From Alphaproteobacteria bacterium (GTDB lineage Bacteria; Pseudomonadota; Alphaproteobacteria; Reyranellales; Reyranellaceae): a stretch of DNA of 64,000 nucleotides. The notes beneath the pieces were generated by a model that ran no database searches, was not told the origin of the DNA, and was given only the letters and a program-made list of their open reading frames with translations. Location of the stretch: positions 326,001 through 390,000 of the forward strand of contig JAHBYP010000004.1 in assembly GCA_019635875.1 (NCBI GenBank), written 5' to 3'. This document shows, piece by piece, positions 58,845 to 64,000 of this stretch; within the stretch, counting starts at the first letter, position 1; each line of letters opens with the position of its first letter. Both the position numbers and the translations under genes were made by a program.

Positions 58845-59939
58845 TCACTCCGCGGCTCGGGGAGACGCACCGCTGATCTCCGCCGGCAGCGGCTGGTAGA
58901 TTCCCTCGACCGAGCGGACCAGGCGGTCGCGATCGACGATCTGCACCGATTTGCGCGTGGCCCGGATGAATCCTTCGCCCTCGAGCACCTGCAGGGCAAT
59001 GGTGACGCTGGCGCGACGCACGCCCAGGGCCAATGCCAGCGACTCGTGGGTCATCACCAGCCGCGACGCGCGCAGGCGGTCCTGGGCCATCAGCAGACGG
59101 CGCGCCACGCGCTGCGCGACCGTGCCGTGGCCGTGGGCGATCGCCGATTGCGTGACTTGGGCGAGCAGCGCGTGGCTGTACGCCAGCATGTGCCGGCCGA
59201 ACGCGTCGCTGGCCAGCAGGCGTCGCTCGAGAAGCCGCGCATCGAGGCGATAGCCACTGCCCTCGACGTCGACCCGCGCATCGAAGGCCGGCGGCGTGCC
59301 GAGCAGCGACGTCAGGCCGGTGGCGCCTTCGAAGCCGGTCAGGCCGATTTCGATCGTACGGCCCAGCGCCTCCCCGGTCAGCGAAACCAGTCCTCCGGTG
59401 GGGAAGACGACCGAGGCGCTGCGGTGCTGGCGCGAATCGATCAGCCGGCCGGGGATCAGCGCCACCGGCTTCAGCAGGGGCGTCAGCTCCAGCCGGTCGG
59501 CCAGCGGCAGAGTGTCGAGCAGAAGGTTGCCGGTGCGTGTCGAGGTTCCGGCGATCATCGTGTCGAGCGCCAGGCGGAACGTCGACGGCTCGACCGGCTT
59601 GGCCAGGAGGTCGCTGGCGCGCAGCTCCGGCGGCAGCGCGGTATCGGGGTAGCCGGTGACGAAGAGGAAGGGGATGCCGCGCTGTTGCAGCAGCGAGCAG
59701 ACCGGGAAGCTGTTAACGCCGTGCAGGTTGATGTCCAGCACTGCCCCATCGAGCGCGCCGTGGCGCGCCGCGGCCAGCGCTTTGTCCAGGGTGCCGACCA
59801 TGGCGGCGACCTCGAATCCGTGGTCGCGCACGAGGTCGCAAATGCCTTCGGCCGCCAGGTGGTTGTCCTCGACGACCAGGACGCGGGGTACCGCAGGCCG
59901 AACCGACCGCGGGACAAGGTGCGGAGCGGACGTGTTCAC
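58845..59939 (-). CDS. Response regulator: receiver fused to CRP/FNR-type DNA-binding protein
   Basis: 364 aa. Receiver (about 18-130) with acidic pair VVEDN, Asp69 (GAVLDINLHG), Lys114 (LLAKPVEP) and a FAT-GUY-like IPFLFVTGYPD (89-99). A cyclic-nucleotide-domain-like beta region (about 145-260, LLKPVALIPGRLIDSRQHRS onward, with an IEIGLTGFEGATGL segment) lacks obvious cAMP-contacting Arg/Glu pairs. A Crp-type HTH closes the protein (about 270-345: HGHGTVAQRVARRLLMAQDR, LALALGVRRASVTIALQVLE). Phosphorylation presumably controls DNA binding. Single gene, 143 bp downstream of a divergent start. Confidence 0.9.
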   Translation of the reverse strand: MNTSAPHLVPRSVRPAVPRVLVVEDNHLAAEGICDLVRDHGFEVAAMVGTLDKALAAARHGALDGAVLDINLHGVNSFPVCSLLQQRGIPFLFVTGYPDTALPPELRASDLLAKPVEPSTFRLALDTMIAGTSTRTGNLLLDTLPLADRLELTPLLKPVALIPGRLIDSRQHRSASVVFPTGGLVSLTGEALGRTIEIGLTGFEGATGLTSLLGTPPAFDARVDVEGSGYRLDARLLERRLLASDAFGRHMLAYSHALLAQVTQSAIAHGHGTVAQRVARRLLMAQDRLRASRLVMTHESLALALGVRRASVTIALQVLEGEGFIRATRKSVQIVDRDRLVRSVEGIYQPLPAEISGASPRAAE

Positions 59940-60042
59940 GCATCAGCTATGACGCCTCTTCAGACGCCGGTCAACGACCGGACTGTACGCCATCGCACAG
60001 AAAGCTGTCGCGGCGGCGCGCGAAGCGGGTGCGGCATCGCAC

Positions 60043-60068
60043 GGTAACTGAATCGCTGCGCGCGCGTT
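60043..60068 (+). promoter_or_regulatory. Possible EcfG-like promoter upstream of a small ORF
   Basis: GGTAAC (60043-60048), 16-nt spacer, CGTT (60065-60068), same layout as the element at 58370. The predicted start would leave fewer than 10 nt before the ATG at 60084, so the match may be chance. Confidence 0.22.
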
Positions 60069-60083
60069 TAACCGGTTCAGATC

Positions 60084-60389
60084 ATGCCGAACTCTCGCAC
60101 ACGCCGCCTGCCGCACGCCGCCGCCATTGCACTGGACGTGATCGCCGATGTCGGCTCGCGCCAGATCCGGGTGCACGAATTCGAGCTGCGCATGCATCAG
60201 CGCGGCTGCGATTCGCGCGCCGTGTCCGAGGCGCTGCGCGCCTTCGAGCGGCGCGGCTGGAAGGAGATCAGCGGCGGCATGATCGAGTTCAGCGAGGCGG
60301 CGTACCAGGCCGCGCAGAACGGCGGCGCGGAGGCGCCGCGAAGGACGCACCGTCTCAGGCGGCAGCGGGCGATCCCAAACCTTTTCTGA
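60084..60389 (+). CDS. Small protein of unknown function
   Basis: 101 aa. Basic at both ends (NSRTRRLPH, then [16 protein letters not shown]). The middle, QIRVHEFELRMHQRGCDSRAVSEALRAFERRGW followed by EISGGMIEFSEAAYQAAQ, looks like helices of a winged-helix type and may bind nucleic acid. No clear Shine-Dalgarno. Its 3' end overlaps the convergent DUF938 gene by 35 bp. Not recognised. Confidence 0.6.
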   Translation: MPNSRTRRLPHAAAIALDVIADVGSRQIRVHEFELRMHQRGCDSRAVSEALRAFERRGWKEISGGMIEFSEAAYQAAQNGGAEAPRRTHRLRRQRAIPNLF

Positions 60390-60972
60390 ACACCACCGTG
60401 AGATTGTTGGCGGGCATCTCGACGATCTCGTCGAGCGCCAGCCCATGCGTCGCCGCGCCGGCGCGCACCTCGGCGAGGTCGCGGATGCCCCATGACAGAT
60501 CCTGGCGCCGCAGCTCGGCATCGAACGCCGCGTTCGATCGCGCGGTGTGCCGGCCGTCGCGCATGAACGGACCGTAGAGCACGAGCGGCGCATCGGCCGG
60601 CAGCACCCGGCCGGCGCCGCGCAGCATGCCTTCGGTCACGGTCCATGGCGCGATGTGGATGACATTGGCGCTGAACATCGCCTCGGCGCGACGCACCGGC
60701 CACGCATCGGATGCGGCATCGAGCACGAGAGGCGCTTCGACCGTCGTCGCGCCATGCTCGCGCGCCCATCCGGCGATGCTGGCGAAGTCGCGGGCGCCGA
60801 CATCGCTCGGCTGCCAGCGCAGCGGCGCCAGCGCGGCGGCGAAGAAGGCGGCATGCTCGCCGCTGCCCGAGCCGATCTCCAGCACGGTGCCCACTCGCGG
60901 CAGCACGCGGCGCAGCACCGCGAGGATCGGCTCGCGATTGCGCAGGGTGGCGGGTGCGTGGCGCAGGCTCAT
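60355..60972 (-). CDS. DUF938 family class I SAM-dependent methyltransferase
   Basis: 205 aa. Family features: RNREPILAVLRRVLP, motif I TVLEIGSGSGEHAAFFA, the DUF938-typical LRWQPSDVGARDFASI, MFSANVIHIAPWTVTEGM, LVLYGPFMRDGRHTARSNAAFD and WGIRDLAEV. Methyl acceptor unknown. Divergent from the alcohol dehydrogenase gene by about 120 bp. Its last 35 bp overlap the opposite small ORF. Confidence 0.9.
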   Translation of the reverse strand: MSLRHAPATLRNREPILAVLRRVLPRVGTVLEIGSGSGEHAAFFAAALAPLRWQPSDVGARDFASIAGWAREHGATTVEAPLVLDAASDAWPVRRAEAMFSANVIHIAPWTVTEGMLRGAGRVLPADAPLVLYGPFMRDGRHTARSNAAFDAELRRQDLSWGIRDLAEVRAGAATHGLALDEIVEMPANNLTVVFRKGLGSPAAA

Positions 60973-61094
60973 GCCGAGTGGATGCCACGGATGCGCCTCG
61001 TCGGCAAAGCGGCGAGGCGTTGCAGATGAGGCTGCCCGACCGGCCTTCTCGCCGCTAAGCTCGGGATCGACGAGATCGACCGGGAGACAACGCC

Positions 61095-62231
61095 ATGAAG
61101 ATGCGCGCCGCCGTGCTGACCACCTGTTCCGCGCCGCAGCCTTTCGCCAGGAGCAAGCCGCTCAGCATCGAGGAGATCGAGCTCGATCCGCCGGGCGAGG
61201 GCGAGGTTCTGGTCAAGGTCGGGGGCGCCGGGCTCTGCCACTCCGACCTGTCGATCATCAACGGCGATCGGCCGCGGCCGGTGCCGATGGTGCCGGGCCA
61301 CGAGGGTTCGGGCGAGATCGTCGAGGTCGGCGCCGGCGTGCACGATGTGAAAGTCGGCGACCATATCTGCTTCACCTTCAACGTCAGCTGCGGCCGCTGC
61401 CGGCGCTGCCTTGAGGGACGGCCGTACATCTGCGAGCGCTCGGTGGCGCCGCGCGCCGCCGGCGCGCTGCTCTCGGGCGCCCAGCGACTGAAGCGCGGCG
61501 GCCAGTTCATCGGCCATGCCTCGGGCGTCTCGTGCTTCGCCGAGTACGCCGTGGTCGATCGCGGCTCGGTCGTGGTGATCGACCGCTCGCTGCCGCTCGA
61601 CGTCGCCGCGCTGTTCGGCTGCGCCGTGGTCACGGGCGTGGGCGCCGTGGTCAACACCGCGCAGATCCGGCCGGGCAGCACCGTCGCGGTGGTCGGCCTG
61701 GGCGGCGTCGGCCTCAGCGGCCTGTTGGGTGCGGTGCTGGCGGGTGCGGGACGTATCATCGCCATCGACCTGTCGGACGAGAAGCTCGGCCTGGCGCGCC
61801 AGCTGGGCGCCACCGACACGGTCAACGCCGGCGAGGCCGACCACGTGCAGCAGGTGCACGACCTGACCTCAGGCGGCGTCGACTACGCCTTCGACTTCGC
61901 GGGCACGATCAAGGCGATGGAGACGGCGTACATGGTGACGCGCTGGGGCGGCACGACGGTGAGCGCCGGGCTGTCGCCCAACGCCGCCAAGTTCTCGTTC
62001 GCGCAGAGCGTCCTGGTCAGCGAGGAGAAGACCATCAAGGGCAGCTACATGGGCAGCTGCGTGCCGGTGCGCGACATCCCGCGCTTCATCGGCCTGTACC
62101 AGCAGGGCAGGCTGCCGGTCGACCGCATGGTCAGCCGCCGCGTCTCGCTCGAGGAGATGAACGAGGGCTTCGACCGGCTGCAGGCGGTGGCGACGGTGCG
62201 CCAGCTTCTGGTGCCGCACGGGGCGGCGTGA
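61095..62231 (+). CDS. Zinc-dependent alcohol dehydrogenase (MDR family)
   Basis: 378 aa. Catalytic zinc Cys48 (GAGLCHSDL) and His69-Glu70 (PGHEGSGEIVEVG); structural zinc Cys99, Cys102, Cys105, Cys113 (CGRCRRCLEGRPYIC). Rossmann VAVVGLGGVGLSGLLGAVLAGA with Asp in IIAIDLSDEKL favouring NAD. Resembles the class III/aryl-alcohol branch of long-chain Zn-ADHs. Substrate unknown, perhaps an aromatic or aliphatic alcohol feeding the CoA enzymes of the region. Confidence 0.92.
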   Translation: MKMRAAVLTTCSAPQPFARSKPLSIEEIELDPPGEGEVLVKVGGAGLCHSDLSIINGDRPRPVPMVPGHEGSGEIVEVGAGVHDVKVGDHICFTFNVSCGRCRRCLEGRPYICERSVAPRAAGALLSGAQRLKRGGQFIGHASGVSCFAEYAVVDRGSVVVIDRSLPLDVAALFGCAVVTGVGAVVNTAQIRPGSTVAVVGLGGVGLSGLLGAVLAGAGRIIAIDLSDEKLGLARQLGATDTVNAGEADHVQQVHDLTSGGVDYAFDFAGTIKAMETAYMVTRWGGTTVSAGLSPNAAKFSFAQSVLVSEEKTIKGSYMGSCVPVRDIPRFIGLYQQGRLPVDRMVSRRVSLEEMNEGFDRLQAVATVRQLLVPHGAA

Positions 62232-62347
62232 TGATTCCTGTCGCGCGCAAGAACGCGCCGATGTGATCAGAATGGATCAATCCGGCATGGCGTGCGTGCG
62301 GCTGCGGACTTAGCCTGCCGGCATATTCGAGCCTACAGGAGCAATTA

Positions 62348-62503
62348 ATGTTCCGCCGCCGCCCGACCATCGAAGCCGACCGGACCCCTGCCGTCAGCCG
62401 CGTCATCGACGCGGCGCGGGCGCTGTCGAACCTGTTCACCATCCTGTTCTTCGGCGGGGCGATCAGCATCGTCGTGCTGAGCTTCGGCGGCGGCGGCGTC
62501 TGA
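62348..62503 (+). CDS. Small single-helix membrane protein (51 aa)
   Basis: Short frame with AGGAG 6 nt before the ATG. Basic N-terminus (MFRRRPTIEADRTP), amphipathic part, then a transmembrane helix NLFTILFFGGAISIVVLSFGG ending in GGGGV. No family recognised. Placed after the ADH gene and before a terminator-type hairpin, so it could be cotranscribed with the ADH. The good ribosome site and helix support it being real. Confidence 0.55.
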   Translation: MFRRRPTIEADRTPAVSRVIDAARALSNLFTILFFGGAISIVVLSFGGGGV

Positions 62504-62548
62504 GACGTCAGGGCCTCCGGCAGCGCCGGGGGCCGCGGACCAGGAACG

Positions 62549-62591
62549 AGGGCATGTCGAGGGCGCGGCCATCGCCTTCGACATGCCCTTT
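62549..62591 (+). terminator. Hairpin terminator upstream of the Rieske oxygenase
   Basis: Arms 62549-62565 and 62573-62589 pair over 17 bp with one G-T wobble and a 7-nt loop, then TTT. Probably ends the ADH/small-protein transcript. Confidence 0.6.
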
Positions 62592-62638
62592 GCATTTGGC
62601 ACGGGTGGCGTATCCTTCGGGGGCACCCGGAGGCACCC

Positions 62639-63973
62639 ATGACAAGCTCGGCCGAAGGCGCGGAACTCACCCGGACCGGTCCCGGCACGCCCATGGGCCA
62701 GCTCATGCGCGAATACTGGATTCCGGCGCTCAAATCCGCCGAGCTCGAGCGCGACGGCGATCCTGTGCGCCTGATGCTGCTGGGCGAGAAGCTGATCGCC
62801 TTTCGCGATAGCGCCGGCCGGGTCGGCGTCATGGACCATCGCTGCCCGCATCGCTGCGCCTCGCTGTTCCTCGGACGCAACGAGGAGGGCGGCCTGCGCT
62901 GCCTCTATCACGGCTGGAAGTTCGATGCCTCGGGGCAGTGCATCGACATGCCGAGCGTGCCGCCGGAGCAGGATTTCAAGCACAAGGTCAGGGCCGCCGC
63001 CTACCGCACGCTCGAGCGGGCTGGGCTGGTCTGGGTCTACATGGGCGCGCGCGCCGAGGCGCCGCCGCTGCCGGGCCTGCAGATCCTCGACGCGCCCGAC
63101 GACGAGATCAACGTCAGCATGGTCCGGCGCGACTGCAACTACCTGCAGGCGATCGAGGGCGAGATCGACACGGCGCATTTCGGCTACCTGCATGGCGGCC
63201 ACGTCGATCCCGCCAGGCTGAGCGAGGACGAACCGCTGTTCCACACCGTCAACATCCGCGCGCCGCAGTACAGCGTCGCCGACGTGCCCTGGGGCACGCA
63301 GTACGGCGCCTACCGATCGGCGGGAGAGGGCAGGACCTACTGGCGCTTCGCCAACTTCCTGTTTCCCTTCTGGACGCAGGCGCCCAACGGCGAGTTCGAT
63401 AGCCATGCCCATGGCCGCGCCTGGGTGCCGCTCGACGACCATCACACGATGTACGTCTTCATCTGGTGGAAGCGCGCCACCTCGGCGATGTCGCTGCCCC
63501 AGCCGGCCTACCGCGACGGCACGCCGATCGGCGGCACCGGTCGCGGCAACCGGCTGCTGCCCAACACCACCGACTGGCTCGGGCGCTGGCGCATGGCCGA
63601 CAACGAGGCCAACGACTGGGGAATGGACCGCCGCGCGCAGCGCAGCAGCGCGATCTACAGCGGCATCGACGGCATCCACCTGCAGGACCAGGCGATCACC
63701 GAGAGCATGGGGCCGATCGTCGATCACACGCGCGAGCATCTCGGCCCGTCCGACCAGATGATCACGCGCACGCGGCGGCGCCTGCTGATGGCCGTTCGCG
63801 CGCTCAGCAATGCGGGCACCCTGCCGCCCGGCGTCGAGGATGGCGGCGTCTATCGCGGCGCGCGCAGTGGCTATTTCGTCAGCGACGATCAGGGCGCGTG
63901 GCGCGAGGTGTATGACCGGCGGCTAGCCGCCGCCGCGCGGCCCACGAGCCCGTCCGCGCGCGCAGCGGAGTAG
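62639..63973 (+). CDS. Rieske aromatic ring-hydroxylating oxygenase, alpha-type subunit
   Basis: 444 aa. Rieske [2Fe-2S] ligands Cys69, His71, Cys88, His91 (DHRCPHRCASLF, then LRCLYHGWKFD). Catalytic iron region EGEIDTAHFGYLHGGHVD with the Asp bridge and two His. Layout resembles phthalate/phenoxybenzoate dioxygenase oxygenase components (single-type alpha3). A reductase partner is required; none lies in the 27 bp left in the window. Acts on an aromatic or related ring, substrate unknown. Confidence 0.93.
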   Translation: MTSSAEGAELTRTGPGTPMGQLMREYWIPALKSAELERDGDPVRLMLLGEKLIAFRDSAGRVGVMDHRCPHRCASLFLGRNEEGGLRCLYHGWKFDASGQCIDMPSVPPEQDFKHKVRAAAYRTLERAGLVWVYMGARAEAPPLPGLQILDAPDDEINVSMVRRDCNYLQAIEGEIDTAHFGYLHGGHVDPARLSEDEPLFHTVNIRAPQYSVADVPWGTQYGAYRSAGEGRTYWRFANFLFPFWTQAPNGEFDSHAHGRAWVPLDDHHTMYVFIWWKRATSAMSLPQPAYRDGTPIGGTGRGNRLLPNTTDWLGRWRMADNEANDWGMDRRAQRSSAIYSGIDGIHLQDQAITESMGPIVDHTREHLGPSDQMITRTRRRLLMAVRALSNAGTLPPGVEDGGVYRGARSGYFVSDDQGAWREVYDRRLAAAARPTSPSARAAE

Positions 63974-64000
63974 CGCACAAATCGGATCCGTACGTCCTTT

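Noticed and set aside
62639-63973. Rieske oxygenase as part of a ring-cleavage operon
   Set aside because: No reductase, ferredoxin or ring-cleavage gene is in the window; the ADH upstream is separated by a terminator.

Overview
The window is high-GC, densely packed chromosomal DNA from an alphaproteobacterium. Three things support this: the order tpiA-secG-pyrG-eno-ftsB-pdhA/B/C-lpdA-lipA-coq10-cinA-ispDF-dusB-ntrBC-ntrYX-dat-hfq-hflX; a pyruvate dehydrogenase E1-beta carrying its own N-terminal lipoyl domain; and a fused ispDF. The accessory genes (CoA-ester catabolism, TAXI-type TRAP transport, Rieske oxygenase, HWE kinase) fit a free-living Rhodospirillales- or Hyphomicrobiales-type heterotroph. 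Genus cannot be settled by eye. I found no tRNA, rRNA, CRISPR array, IS element or prophage.

Layout. 1-10.5 kb: a YibQ-type divergent polysaccharide deacetylase, an amidase, an acyl-CoA ligase, an ECF sigma factor overlapping a glutathione S-transferase, an HpcH/HpaI-type aldolase, a possible hydrolase and two tandem acyl-CoA dehydrogenases. 10.5-15.5 kb: a lipoprotein, a YjfL/YjfM/YjfC-like trio (DUF350, DUF1190, glutathionylspermidine-synthase-like), an SDR plus enoyl-CoA hydratase pair and an Amidase_2 protein. 15.5-27.5 kb: trpE and ppiD (minus strand), tpiA, a Csp-type copper-storage protein, secG, pyrG, a DJ-1/PfpI protein, an HxlR-MAPEG pair facing a second GST, eno, and a cupin/GNAT pair. 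27.5-39 kb: ftsB, an inserted TAXI-TRAP transporter, the PDH operon with a cupin inside it, lpdA, an unknown gene, lipA and coq10. 39-52 kb: cinA and ispDF (minus strand), dusB, ntrBC, ntrYX, D-amino-acid transaminase, a HAD phosphatase, hfq and hflX. 52-60.4 kb: groES with no groEL, an inositol-monophosphatase-family gene, then a signalling cluster (single-domain receiver, CheB-CheR-PAS-HWE kinase fusion, CheB, small ORF, receiver-CRP fusion). 60-64 kb: a DUF938 methyltransferase, an alcohol dehydrogenase, a 51-aa membrane protein and a Rieske oxygenase.

How the genes work together. tpiA, eno and the PDH complex form a glycolysis-to-acetyl-CoA block, with LipA supplying lipoyl groups to the E2 and E1-beta lipoyl domains. 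NtrBC and NtrYX handle nitrogen and redox signalling, with Hfq/HflX next door. The best candidate for new biology is the 53-60 kb signalling cluster. It combines a chemotaxis-type methylesterase/methyltransferase sensor with an HWE kinase, two receivers with a FAT-GUY-like motif, one fused to a CRP-type DNA-binding domain. Its 266-bp divergent spacer holds a symmetric EcfG-like promoter or operator and a strong terminator with no gene upstream of it. A consensus-perfect EcfG-type promoter also precedes the copper-storage gene, pointing to general-stress control.
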